Shown here piece by piece: positions 53,247-64,000 of a stretch of 64,000 nucleotides of DNA. Origin of the DNA: Baylisascaris procyonis (lineage: Eukaryota > Nematoda > Chromadorea > Rhabditida > Ascarididae); assembly GCA_037389465.1 (NCBI GenBank), contig JAZARR010000082.1, forward strand, positions 3,460,501 through 3,524,500, read 5' to 3'. The notes below the pieces were generated by a model. The model was not told the origin of the DNA and ran no database searches. It saw nothing but the letters and a program-made list of their open reading frames with translations. Within the stretch, counting starts at the first letter, position 1. The number at the start of each line of letters is the position of its first letter. The position numbers and the translations under genes are program-made.

Positions 53247-54890
53247 CCTTTTTCGATGAAATCCATTTGCTCATCCAGATGAATTATTCATCTAGAAATA
53301 TTTGTGATCCTAGCAACCTTTCGGAGATAGAATACCTTCCTAAATCTGAATCCTGTAAGAATACTGTATGACATAGCATAGGCGCTTATGGACTAGAAAT
53401 TTTCTATCCTGTGAGTGACTGCTCACTTTAAGAGAAAAAAAGAGAATTTTTAGTAACATTTATAAATAGATAAGAAAAAATTATCGACAAATTTAAATGA
53501 TTGAAACACGAATGAATAAATGAAATTAACGTCATCACATTTGCTCAATATACGCAAATGTATTCGCATTTCTTTTGCAAACTCAAAAATCAAAGGAAAG
53601 CAAATGAACGCAATATTTGCAAAAGCATGCATTAAATTTTCACTCCAATATCATGGCATTGAAGAACGGCATAAAAATAAATCAACAAGCACTGCATTTT
53701 CCCATGAGGGAACATAAGAAGAAATTGAAGTGAAATAGAGCATCCCACTGCAACAACAATGTGACTACTTTATTGATACTGAAAAAAAAAAAAACAAACG
53801 AATATTCGATGCGTTGAAAATAAGAGGCAATGAGGGAAAGCGCAGAAATCAGAAACACCCAAAAACAGAATCAACATATCTATTGAAATTATTTCATTGA
53901 TTCGCTCATATTATTTGCTATGAAAGCCAACATAGATCGTTGTTGTGAGCGAATATTTGTAAGCCTCTATTAGCTATACCTCACTAAAATTGATATCGCT
54001 AAATGTTTTACAATTACTGATTCTTATGGAAGTTCAACTCTTCATTCATACAGCTAACTTACTACAGTAGAATCGGTGCTCTACAAAAAACAGGCAACGT
54101 ATAAACATTTCAAGCTACAATATTCGTTAGAATATTGAAATGCAACAATTAATTTGTACAATATGCTCATGAATGCAATAATTTTAATAAAAGGCGGGAA
54201 TATCATCTCTTTCATTTATTCTCAAGAAAAAAAGTCACAATTATTCTTTTGATTACGTATAAAAAAACAGCGCCAAGATGACAAAAAAAAAAAAGGTGTG
54301 ACATCGGAGTGGGAATCATATAGCGAGAAAATCGGAGAGTTTCATTTCTTTAAAAAATTGAAAACGTTTTGAATATATTTGTCGACGATCCTTACACCAA
54401 GAGAACACTTTCGATATGAGGTGAAATATGGTTTTTTTTTTTTTGCTTTGAAGAGTATTGAATGGGGATTTTTTTCTTGCATATTTCTTGCGAATATCAC
54501 ATTTGGCAATGCAAACAATATATTGTTCCTTTTAGCACGACGATTTCTTTTGAATAGGTATATTGTCGTATTTATATTCACAATAGCTATTTGTATTATT
54601 GTACCGCATAGAAAAAACTATATCTATATAAAGTTATGCAAAAATATTTTTTTTTTTATTTTGCAATGGGCGAAAAGTAGACAGATCTTTGCGCAATTAG
54701 AGAATACTTATTGCCATCGCCTTTCATTAAAATTCTCAGAAATTCAACGTATAAACAAATGGAAGATAGGAAAATAGAACGATAGCATATCGGTTATATA
54801 AAATATTGAAAAATTCATCGCATTCTCTGCGGACTAAAGATCGATTGTTTGGAAAAAAAAAGAGAATAGAAGCATCACTGAATAATTTTC

Positions 54891-54960
54891 TTCCGGAATT
54901 TTTTTTTGCTTTTTGCAATTCTTCCGGAAATTAAATATTTTTCCGGAAATTCTTCCGGAG
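54891..54960. promoter_or_regulatory. cluster of TTCCGGAA palindromes
   Basis: TTCCGGAA at 54891, 54922 and 54941, plus TTCCGGAG at 54953, all within 70 bases of otherwise AT-only sequence. CCGGAA is the core recognised by ETS-family transcription factors, and the paired palindrome could bind a dimer. No gene start is recognised next to it. Confidence 0.35.
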
Positions 54961-55429
54961 AAGCGTTTAATTCACTCGAGCATAAGAAATCAATTTTCTG
55001 AAATCATTCAGTAAATTTTTCAAACTTTTTGAACTTTTTTTTTGATTTGGCTATCATTCAGATGTATACTCAACTGTGATGAAAATGTAAAGGAAATAAA
55101 GGATGAAGAGATTGGAAATGAGTCAATAAATTAAGAAACTGAAGCATTTTAAGCTAAAAAGAAAATTTATATGAATTTATGTTTCGATGAACAAATTCGA
55201 TGAAGCGTATATTGCAAAATTTACAATTCAAGCTTGTTGAACAATAAGAATAATTACTGCAATCAATAGTATAACTCGACAATTAAAGAAAACTATTTTA
55301 TCATATCTATCAAATGATAAAATGCAAAAATTTTCGCAAAAAGTGCAAAAAAAAAAATTGACCCGAAGTATAGAAATGAAATTGAAAGAAAAATTGCGAT
55401 AACTGAAAATTCGAACACATCCATTTCAG

Positions 55430-55507
55430 AGCTTAGAAAGCTGTCCCACGAATTTCCTTAGAAACGGATGTAGAGCAAATTCATTTTGCAAAAATGAAAT
55501 CAATTAG
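55430..55507 (+). other. possible terminal exon of a small Cys-rich protein
   Basis: It follows a consensus acceptor (acatccatttcag) and is open in phase 0 to TAG. It reads SLESCPTNFLRNGCRANSFC and five more residues, with Cys spacing C-x8-C-x5-C. No first exon with a signal peptide was found upstream. Confidence 0.25.
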
Positions 55508-55509
55508 TC

Positions 55510-56929
55510 AAATGCGACTTCTTTACATTGAGATAAAAGAATTTCTTAATACACTATTTCATTTTGCATTGCAATAAAAGTATTGCAATTAAATAAACAC
55601 TTGCAAAGAGTTATTCCAAACGAATATATTAGATCGAAATTTTCAACAAAAAAAAACATTTGCAGAATTGTAGAATTGCACAAATTGCATGTAGCAAAGC
55701 CATCTAAAGTATTAAGAAGGTTTCAAATAAGTAAAATAAAGATGAATGAGATATTTTGGCATTTTTTTTACCGCAATTATATATTGTTAACGTCAGTAAA
55801 TTAATAAAGGTAATTTAGGTGATTGGTGATATATTCAATTTAACCAAAAAGCGTATAGCATAATAAAACTAAAATATAAAAATATATTTATAAACCATAC
55901 TTGAACTAGAAAGCAGCCAATAATTGTAGAAATTGCGGGGGAAAGCGACGAAGGCGAACGCAGTGAACACTGCAAGTAGCCGTATAGAGTATTAGTATAA
56001 TGATGCATGTAGATGCTTCTAGAATGTTTGCTTTAGTTACTAAATATTTGATCAGCACGAATTCACCCCAACTGTGATCAATACATTTTATAAATGATCT
56101 ATAAAATTTGATACTACAATCGTTGTTGATCTTAGTAGCGATCAAACTTTGCATTCACAAATCTCATTAAATTTGTGCTAAAATTAACTGAATATTCATT
56201 AAGTCATATTAATTTATTTCAAATTATTCGAAAATTTCATTATAAGTGGAATTAATCAAATATTATTAATTGTAAAATGGTCTATAAATTTTCCTAATAT
56301 ATTTGCCTAAAATGCTGTTTAATAGGCCATCGAAATAAAGGACACCAAAATTTTGTGAATATGGCTTTATTTTTTATTTTTTCTCAGGTGAGAATATTAA
56401 TCCTCGAGTAAGTAGAGAAAAACTACTTGAGCTCTAGCTCTTTGCTCAGTGATTTGTTCTATAAGCACTCAAATCAATCTGATCCCAAAGCGAATTTTTA
56501 ACAAATCCTCAATAAAATGAAAAAAAAACCTTTAGTAGACATGAGAAAGAAATTTTTAGCTGCTTATATAGAACTGAAATATGTACTACTGTTTTTACAG
56601 CAAATTCACATCGCATATTACAGCAAATTCGATTCGTTAAGACACCGAATGTGTTGTTTATTGTAAATACAAATTGCATTTCCGTTCTCTTCGTTATATG
56701 ATCATTGCATTTATAAGTTAACAATTGAGTGATATGATATGAGAGTGATATTTCATCATTTCCGTTGCAATGCATAAAATGACGTTTTAAATCGTTATTG
56801 ATGTGTAAATATTTCGTTATGAGACATTCAACATATGAATATATCCACATTAAATATATTTTAAATGCTCATTTTATTTGATTCAATCCAACAATTTCCC
56901 ATTCACAAGATGATTTGTCATCATTCAGC
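55510..56929. other. mostly unassigned; one long minus-strand open frame
   Basis: A minus-strand frame at 56850-56509 is open for 113 codons with seven Cys (e.g. NRICCNMRCEFAV). It is unusually long for this AT content but has no signal peptide or domain. A short GC-rich patch at 55930-55985 follows a minus-strand acceptor (gctacttgcag) and is open in several frames. Confidence 0.25.
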
Positions 56930-56951
56930 TATAAAAGCAGCTTTTTGATAA
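56930..56951 (+). promoter_or_regulatory. TATA box and GATA site
   Basis: TATAAAAG at 56930-56937 in GC-flanked context (GCTATAAAAGCAG), followed by TGATAA at 56946. They lie about 410 bases before the ATG of the secreted Cys-rich gene. In C. elegans TGATAA sites mark intestine-expressed genes, but whether that holds here is inference. Confidence 0.35.
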
Positions 56952-57348
56952 CGTTATTGTTAAGCTTTCTTTAGAATCTCAACAAACTCTTGCATATATA
57001 AGTAACGCTTAACCTATGAAGCATAGTTGAAATTATTTTTCTAACTTCAACTCTCTCTATTAGATAGTTTCGATTTCATTTCATTCGATAATTAAAAATT
57101 TTTCAATAGTGAAATTTTCCCAAATGTTTTTTTTTCGCATAAATTAGCAGAATGAAATTTTTCTAACTATTTTTAAATGAAAACTATTAGAAATGGCAAA
57201 CATATTGGTTGAATTTGAAACTATAAAGATTAATTTTATGCAGCGATTTAAGAAGAATTAATGCCAATTGAGTTGAAGCTGAATGTTTCATACAATCTAT
57301 ATGTGCAATTATTTTATGAGGTTGATATAAAGAATTTTCAGAAAGGCT

Positions 57349-57647
57349 ATGCTCATCATCTTGTTGTCTATTGTCATCCTGATCAACGCACAGGATCTAC
57401 CGTATCCGGTTAGTTCTACTGTATCCTACCAATTTCAGACGGGAGAAATTCTGCATCACCTAGCAAACTCTCAAATGCTATCTCACTGAATTTCAGCTTA
57501 TTCACCATGCATCTATCTTCTGATACACAGATCTAAACTATTATAACCAACAATGGTAGCACTATCGCTTAGGCAGCATTTATCATTCCTCAATTACCAT
57601 TTATACTCTAGACAAACAATCATTGCAATTATACACCATAGGGGTTT

Positions 57648-57712
<65 letters not shown>

Positions 57713-59879
57713 CAGGTCATTCAATTCATAAAGAATACGAAAATATGCATAGTGGAAATTTATCATCTGTATGGTTTGCGATTAGACAACACATTCGTGG
57801 ATAACAATGTTTAGGCAACGCTAACAAAGCAATATATTTGAACAAGAGCAATAACATTGTGCTTTTCAGGACGAGATGGGATGTATGTCAAGCGCAGATC
57901 CAATGGCAGACTGTTATGGTGCATCTCTCGTTACAACGCCAGCTATAAATGAGTATATATGCGGATTTTCCTGCTTTTATAGCTTCAATTTGCATGGAAA
58001 CCTCTAAAAATATTCGCTTCTTATGGGAAAAAAATTTAAATGCTTCTTATGAGAAAGCTCTAAACTACCATACCTTTCAGTGCCTACCGTATGTATCCAT
58101 TGGTCGTTTAAAAATAATCACTAAAAGATTCAATCATTTGCAATGTGTTACGAGAAAATTTGCTTGTTACTAAAATAAGTTGTTGTTCTTAGGCGCTATA
58201 AAGTTGTGCTCTTTAAATTTTAATTTTCGTTTATCATTTTCAGTTTTCGACCACAAGGATGTAATACAAACGCTGATTGTTATCATATGAGAGAACCACC
58301 ACAATGGTGCCATCTGGCAATAAACCAAGCGTGGAGGTTAGTTTCAATGCTCATTTCAAACGTAGAGAAGGAAATTTATCATTTATTGAACGTTTAATAT
58401 GAACAATGTTGAAAAAAGCATTGCTTTTTAAACAACAGCGTTGTGCAAAAATGCTCGAAGATTTAACAAAGATAGTGAGGTATTAATAACAACGTTTACG
58501 AGAAATAATTATATTGGCTCTTGGATGAAGGACAACAAAAGTACCGAATTTTTAAATCACGCAGTTAGAAGCAAATCAACAACAACTCTCAAAACAACAG
58601 GTCCATAGTGGAGGGGACGTGGTCCGGGCCAAGTAATATTGCAACCAACTCCATCGAATCACACTGTACCGCTAGCGTACATAACCAATCGTTTTAAAAT
58701 TGTTCTTTTCGACGCTCTCCATTCCTTATAAAACCGAATTGGCATTTGCGATAACCTCATACCTGGGTAATTAAATCATTTATTTAAGAAGTTAAAAACC
58801 AAAGCACCAAATAAAACATTACACAATGACGCAAATAATTGAATCAATGAACTAGCGTTACAACTATAGCCAAGTGTCGAACATCACAAACCACAGTGAT
58901 AATATTACTACATACGAATATAGAATGATTGCTGCGAAAATTCAGTTCTATAATTGCGCAGTCCACCTTTATAAAACTTGATATCACTCTCTCATAAAGG
59001 TATTGAATCAAGTTTGATGCATCGGGGTGAAAAATCATATGCTTGTAGTTTTCATCGTTATTTAAACAGTTGCATCCCACTGAAAGAAAAAAAGGTTAAC
59101 AATTTCAAAGATTTTTCTCTGATTCGGGAAAGTTTTTCTCTAATTCGGGAAAATTTATTTCTAATTCTCTTCCCATAAATATATGCTGCAACTAAATTTA
59201 CAACAAAAAAATCCATCCGGAAAGCAATCATTTATGAGTACATTAAATGAAGAAAATGATAAATGAGACGCTTATTGGCTTTTAAATGTTTTATTGAGAA
59301 CATCCATATGACGTCATGATTTTGATGTTTTCACATCCACTTGTATTAACTTCAGTCCCGTTCACAAATGCGATGATGTCATATTTCTGGCGTTATCGCT
59401 CGCAACCTCACCACTCATTCGACAAGATTTTTTAGCTGCCGTTATTGTCATCCCTTAGTCATCGATGGCTCTGAATTGGCAATCAGATGCTTTTCTTTTT
59501 TTCTGCATTTGAGCTATAAATTTGAAATTTGTTATAAATCAAATCTCTTTTTCACTTTTTATTCACTTTTTTTTCTATTTTCTTCAAATTTATTTTACCG
59601 TTCTATTGCCTTGTCGAGATATAAAGATTAGTATAGCCAATAAAATACGAAAAAGATTCATTGATCACTTTCGATCTCTCGAATGGATTGAAATTGAAAA
59701 TATTGGCATTATCCACCGATAATGAATGAGGTGATATATGTTGCAGTAAAGAGGGATGCCATTGTGATCCGAAATTATCAACGTGTGTTGTGGATCGTAT
59801 AACACAAACATCGAATGGTGGTTTCATGGAGTACACTTATTGTTACCCTTCACAATATTGGTTTTGTCCACAATTGTGA
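57349..59879 (+). CDS. secreted cysteine-rich protein, four exons, 122 residues
   Basis: Exons 57349-57408, 57870-57952, 58244-58336, 59747-59879; phases 0, 2, 2 all match, and all acceptors are good (gcttttcag, cattttcag, atgttgcag). An acceptor (gaattttcag) ends 7 bases before the ATG, typical of trans-splicing. MLIILLSIVILINAQ is a signal peptide, with probable cleavage after Ala14. The mature part has ten Cys, enough for five disulfides: GCMSS, DCYGAS, GCNTNADCYH, WCHLAINQAW, GCHCDPKLSTCVVDR, YCYPSQYWFC. The WCxL-(x)n-W-(x)n-GCxCD-(x)n-CVVxR layout looks like a defined fold, but I do not recognise the family. A nematode-specific secreted protein is likely. AATAAA lies 80 bases after the stop. 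Its third intron contains an exon of the opposite-strand gene. Confidence 0.68.
57651..57711. repeat. (TA)n microsatellite 6
   Basis: About 30 TA units in the first intron of the secreted Cys-rich gene, followed directly by TTCAG. Confidence 0.95.
58570..58720. other. GC-rich patch in intron
   Basis: A less AT-rich block (e.g. ggaggggacgtggtccgggc) in the third intron of the secreted Cys-rich gene. It has no open frame of note and could be a fragment of an old repeat. Confidence 0.3.
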
Positions 59880-62659
59880 TGAGTATCGGGGCGAATCATT
59901 GCTTCTAGCTCCATTCATTTTGCATTGTATTATTAATTGGTTTATATTGATTAAATGAAATAAAACATATAAAATATGCAATATATATTCGAGTTTATTC
60001 TATCATTAATTCAACAATTTCCGCTGTACGACGATGGTGTAGAAGAAGTTCTTTGGTGTGTCTAATTACAGTGCTAAAATTATTCTTGAATCCTCTTATG
60101 CTTTCCAATCATTGATGTTAAGCAATATTTTAGATGATACATCAAGAAATTTTTTTTTGAAAACAAAAAAAAAGATTAAAAATTTCTTGCACATCTATTT
60201 TTTCATAAAAACTCATTTTCAAACAAAATTATTCACATGACTTTTCACAAAAAAAAAAAAAATGCCGTGTAATTTCTTCATAAAAAATGCAGCTCGCTTT
60301 TTTTCTTTTTTTTTTTCTCGGAATTCGACTCACAGATTTTTCGTCTAGGCATTACTAAGAGTGATGATCACTCATCATTGAATAAAAAACCAGATTTCGG
60401 AGCTTTCACTTATGGGAATTTGTTAGTCGTGCTTTCTTTTTGCTGTTGATGATACTATGGCATGGCAGACATACGTCGGGACGGGGAACATTGTAAAAAC
60501 GATAGAATTTATGAGACATAACGAATAATCCGCTTTTCGGGAGTGTTCCACCCATGTCGGCATCTATATGTTGGTAGCAATCGACATTTCTATTCATACG
60601 AAGTAAAATATCACCTATATGGTTACAATATTTCTTATTGGCTTCCTATTATGTTGCATTTCTTATGAGAATTCACACTCGAACATCACTGATGTAGAAA
60701 CGTTTTATTGCGAAATTACGGTAGGTTATTTGATGAGAAATTTGCGTATAAATTTCAACAGATTTTTTCATGTGTATATTTAATTCATCTAGAAATGTAG
60801 CAAATATTATTATTATATTTCAAATGAGATGCCATCATTGCGTTTAATAATATGCACTCACAAATCGAACAAAATATCTTTTCATTTGTGCTCATTATAA
60901 TTTTCTATTGTGCTATTCATAGTCGTGTCCACATTCAAATAATAATGCACGAAGCTTAGTGGGGAAATTACTAATGAATTCTTTTAATGTCGAAATTTTC
61001 TACGTATTACACTTTCAAAAAGGTTCTCATTTTCCATTTTTAATACTGTCAGAAAATGAATAAAATGCAAATAGCAAGCAAATCAATTACTTGTAATTAG
61101 CGTTCGCTACTTGTACTTTTCAACAATAGAAAAAATTTTTAATTTTGAATAAAATTATTGTGTTGTGAGAATATAATTTTTTTTTTTTGATTCTTTGCGC
61201 AATTGCAACATTGATAATTGAATGAAATGATTGAAAATATTAAATAAAACGATTTTAGATTTCTTTTCTATTTTTAAGGGAAGTACTCCCATATGAAACA
61301 ATAAAAAAAAAAATTATTAGATAGAAGAAGATTAAAACTGCGTGGGAGCAATTGGGATTTCTTAGCACATCGAGCAAAGCTAGATGACTAGAGAATGTAG
61401 ATAACCGACCAAAGGATTGTATCCTTAGATTCGGCATTTTGGGTGAATTTAATTGCAGTCTAATTTAATCGTATTAAAATCAAACTTTTTATTATGCAAT
61501 AAACTGATATAAAATATTTGGGTTAAAAGTATACATATTACTTGTATATTGATATGCTGACAGCCAATCTTGCATATCACAAAATCAATACAAACGTTTA
61601 TTCTCTCGGACATTGTTGGTGTTCTTGTTACAGATAGCAGAAGCAAAGACAATTTTGAGTGTGGTATGAACAATGGAGATATAACTATATATTCAAATCA
61701 GCTAATAAAAAAATAGCATTTAGACAACTTTTAAATTTGCATAATATTATACATTTAAAAGCGTCAGAAAGACGCTCATAACGCTGATAAAACATAAAAC
61801 TTCTCGTATTTTCGAGGATGTCGAATTTCAAGAGAACAAAAAGGAAATAGCTTATTTTCCAGGTCATCTATATTTCAGCTACTTGGAATATTTCATTGAG
61901 ATACTTCATATATGCACGTTCACGTGCACTCTGCATCAAATGTATTCATAGATCGATGGAAGGTTTATTCCAACATTGCACAAGCTTTATTCTTCGATCT
62001 GTCGTTTCAATGAAAAATTTTGACCACTTAATTGAGCGCTTTAAATTCAACGGTTGTTGTTGAAGATATTCGACTGATCGAATAATAAACATTGATCGGT
62101 GGGAAGGGTGGTAGGAACTGTAATAGTGATGGAATATTTGATTGCGACAAATCGATCGATAAAATCATTAGATATGTGCTTATATGATAGTTTCACTCTT
62201 TTTTGTGCGAAAATTTTTTGATATTAATTGCCATGAGGAACAAAAATAATGAGGCGGTAACTCATTTTGCCTTAATGATGCATCGACATCAGGTTCGATA
62301 GTTAGATGGCATAGCCGCGGGTTCATATTGACGGTCGCTTACTTACGTACCCAATTCACTCCATCCTTCTACTTATCCCCAGGTCCAACCCTTCCTCGCT
62401 ATCAGTATTCACTCCATCATTCACTTTTTACCTCTCGCTTTCTATTTAAATAGACACTTACTGAGACTTCATCTTTACGCATTGTGCACTCTTTGCAGAT
62501 TTTAATGAACCACTCGGCATTAAGAAGGCGTGTTTGAGTAAAGAATCTGTGCTTCAAGTGCTTTAGTGGCTCCTTTTGTTGTAAAATTTCACACTCGAAT
62601 TTGCCATTAAGCTTCATTGGTCCGTATCTGAATTCAATTTCCGCTTCTACTTCAATAGG
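58844..62659 (-). CDS. unrecognised gene on the opposite strand, interleaved with two plus-strand genes (partial model)
   Basis: Candidate exons in transcript order: 62659-62462 (acceptor gagtttag, consensus donor GTAAGT; 66 codons, contains AEIEFRYGPMKLNGKFECEI and ICKECTMRKDEVS), 61459-61406 (18 codons), 60597-60456 (contains DADMGGTLPKSGLFVMSHKF and PRPDVCLPCH), 59079-58844 (strong acceptor tttttttctttcag; starts GCNCLNNDENYKHM, ends TGA). Phases match between exons 1-2 and 3-4. Exons 2-3 do not join directly, so an exon is missing or one choice is wrong. The 5' end is also missing; no signal peptide is seen. If the GTAAGT donor were skipped, the first exon would continue SVYL, which faintly recalls MATH domains; I do not rely on this. 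Exons fall inside introns of the plus-strand genes. Confidence 0.42.
59108..59172. repeat. ~23-bp degenerate tandem repeat
   Basis: Two good copies and one diverged copy of tttttctctaattcgggaaa, just upstream (on the minus strand) of the acceptor at 59081-59080. Confidence 0.6.
59959..59964 (+). promoter_or_regulatory. poly(A) signal of secreted Cys-rich gene
   Basis: AATAAA 80 bases after the TGA at 59877-59879. Canonical hexamer and normal distance. Confidence 0.55.
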
Positions 62660-63490
62660 CTAAACTCGATGGTGAGCGGATGCGATTCTTCAGAATCCAT
62701 AATCAAAATTCCATTTTATCGGCATCATAAAGATTCATGAATTCATGTACTTGTCTACTTGTCTGCTTCATGCGGTTAACTTCAGAACGATACGACGGTG
62801 ACAGAGAATGGTGTTTCACGAACGATGACCGATGAAGAAAGACAAAAATTGCGTTCCTATGAAACACAAATGAACGAATACGAAGCTCTCATTAATAGTC
62901 TGGTAGATTATTCATTCATTTAAAAAAATATTTTTATTCCCACATTTTTTATGTTCTTCTCATAAGCCGAAAAAATTTCATCTCAAAGAAAAGTTCTTTT
63001 GTTTATGATAGACGATAACTAATAGAATTCGATAGATTTCAAGCGAATATTTATAGCCCTATAAGCTTATAGCCTAATAACATTGCTAAGAGCAATTATT
63101 ATATGATTAAATCACTAAATAGTGACATTAAATAAGAAATTGATTATAAGATAACAAATGAAAAAAAAAAATTCTATTAGAAAATGAAATAAATCGATGA
63201 AATATTTCGTATCGCATTAGGTGGAACTCTCTGATTATATTAACTCAAAATTGTGTACTCTATAGGTGAAAGTAAACGCATTAGATGCAAAAAAATTAAG
63301 AGAAATGGTTGAGATATATTTCATAGTTTCCATTGAAAATGAATTTAAAAAAAAAAAATAAAAGAACTTTTAAGAGATCAGCTTCAATCACAAATCATTT
63401 TTAGAAAATGAGCATTAAAAGTGATTAGCTATATTGCAATCGTTGCAATCAAAGAAGATTGCAATCATCAAATGTGATTTTGCAAAATAT

Positions 63491-63543
<53 letters not shown>

Positions 63544-63852
63544 CATAGCACGGCACTTTGCCGCTAAACATTGTGGAAAAAAAATATTTTTTTTTTCGGT
63601 CAGTTGTCATATATTTGCAACGAATTTATTGCAATGTATTTTTTTTTTCTTCTACAAATAACATCGATATTTCAGTGGTATAAGATAAAAGCTTTTTTCA
63701 ATACGATCTTTTTCGGTTTATGGCCGAAATTGCCACAACTACCCGAACTACCTGAGGTACCATGCTTCTGTCCAGATATTTGTGGTGACAACATAATCAA
63801 TGCCACTACCCATCACGTCAAAATACGTTCAGCGAAGATATCGAACAAATAA
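60619..63852 (+). CDS. small secreted protein with Pro-Leu repeat and CxC tail, three exons, 131 residues
   Basis: Exons 60619-60720, 62786-62902, 63676-63852; all junctions are phase 0. The acceptors taacttcag and gatatttcag are good, as are the donors GTAGGT and GTAGAT. MVTIFLIGFLLCCIS is a signal peptide. The second exon is charged and helix-like (DEERQKLRSYETQMNEYEAL). The third has an aromatic stretch (WYKIKAFFNTIFFGLW), then PKLPQLPELPEVP, then CFCPDICGD and a basic tail ending in TAA. NxS/T sites are present (NIT, NDT, NAT). I do not recognise the family; the amphipathic/proline arrangement suggests a lipid- or protein-binding secreted peptide, as inference only. An AATAAA overlaps the stop codon (63848-63853). 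Two exons of the minus-strand gene lie in its long first intron. Confidence 0.62.
63493..63543. repeat. (TA)n microsatellite 7
   Basis: About 25 TA units with one TAC interruption, in the last intron of the Pro-Leu-repeat gene. Confidence 0.95.
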
Positions 63853-64000
63853 AACGACGCTTAATATTTCCTCATCCACTCGGGTACGTCGGCGGACTAA
63901 TTGTGTCAACGTTGATAAGGTCATAGCGATATTATGATTCATTTTTATGTGTTTGCTTAAAACAATAATATATATGAAATGATTTCATTATACAAGCACG
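63853..64000. other. right edge, nothing firm
   Basis: Short open stretches on both strands: plus FPHPLGYVGGLIVSTLIRS, minus MNHNIAMTLSTLTQLVRRR from about 63939. The minus-strand one could be an upstream exon of the interleaved gene. Too close to the edge to decide. Confidence 0.15.

Larger units (their letters stand above)
51450..55420. other. gene-poor stretch
   Basis: AT-rich, with A/T runs. Items seen are a perfect inverted repeat at 53220-53246 and a TTCCGGAA cluster at 54891-54960. A plus-strand frame at 54379-54777 is hydrophobic and T-rich, probably chance. Confidence 0.4.

Noticed and set aside
62417..62617. Reading the 62.5-kb exon through its donor as a MATH domain (ending SVYLN)
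   Set aside because: A consensus GTAAGT donor interrupts it and the similarity is only a few residues, so I kept the spliced version and no domain name.

Overview
The window looks like chromosomal DNA of a nematode. It is AT-rich, carries long (TA)n tracts, and holds genes broken into many short exons with 3' splice sites of the TTTTCAG / TTGCAG / TTTAG type. Several genes have such an acceptor only 7-65 bases before the first ATG, as expected for spliced-leader trans-splicing. I cannot fix the species. All gene models below were assembled by eye from splice signals, open frames and matching splice phases. None was tested against transcripts or databases.

Layout. Left edge to about 4.6 kb, minus strand: a chain of short exons of an unrecognised gene that runs off the window, with one in-frame TGA. 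5.2-10.2 kb, plus strand: a seven-exon type I membrane protein. 10.4-11.2 kb, plus strand: a small gene whose first exon resembles a CBM20 starch/glycan-binding domain. 13.7-14.1 kb, minus strand: a two-exon Ser-rich gene, next to a decayed repeat-borne reading frame at 14.6-15.0 kb. 17.2-36.8 kb, minus strand: the main gene, a complete 20-exon Rho GTPase-activating protein of about 1107 residues, like the ARHGAP11A / RGA-3/RGA-4 group, with a 16-nt microexon. One of its introns holds two copies of a non-LTR retrotransposon 3' end. About 300 bases upstream of its 5' end is a miRNA-precursor-like hairpin.

38-57 kb is gene-poor by inspection. It holds microsatellites, small inverted repeats, a cluster of TTCCGGAA palindromes and a few orphan open stretches. 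57.3-64 kb is dense again: two small secreted-protein genes on the plus strand (one with ten cysteines, one with a Pro/Leu repeat and a CxC tail) are interleaved with at least four exons of an opposite-strand gene.

Functionally, only the RhoGAP can be assigned a pathway (RhoA-type GTPase control of cortical actomyosin). The remaining genes are mostly secreted or membrane proteins of unknown role. I saw no rRNA or tRNA gene and no CRISPR array, but RNA genes were not searched exhaustively.
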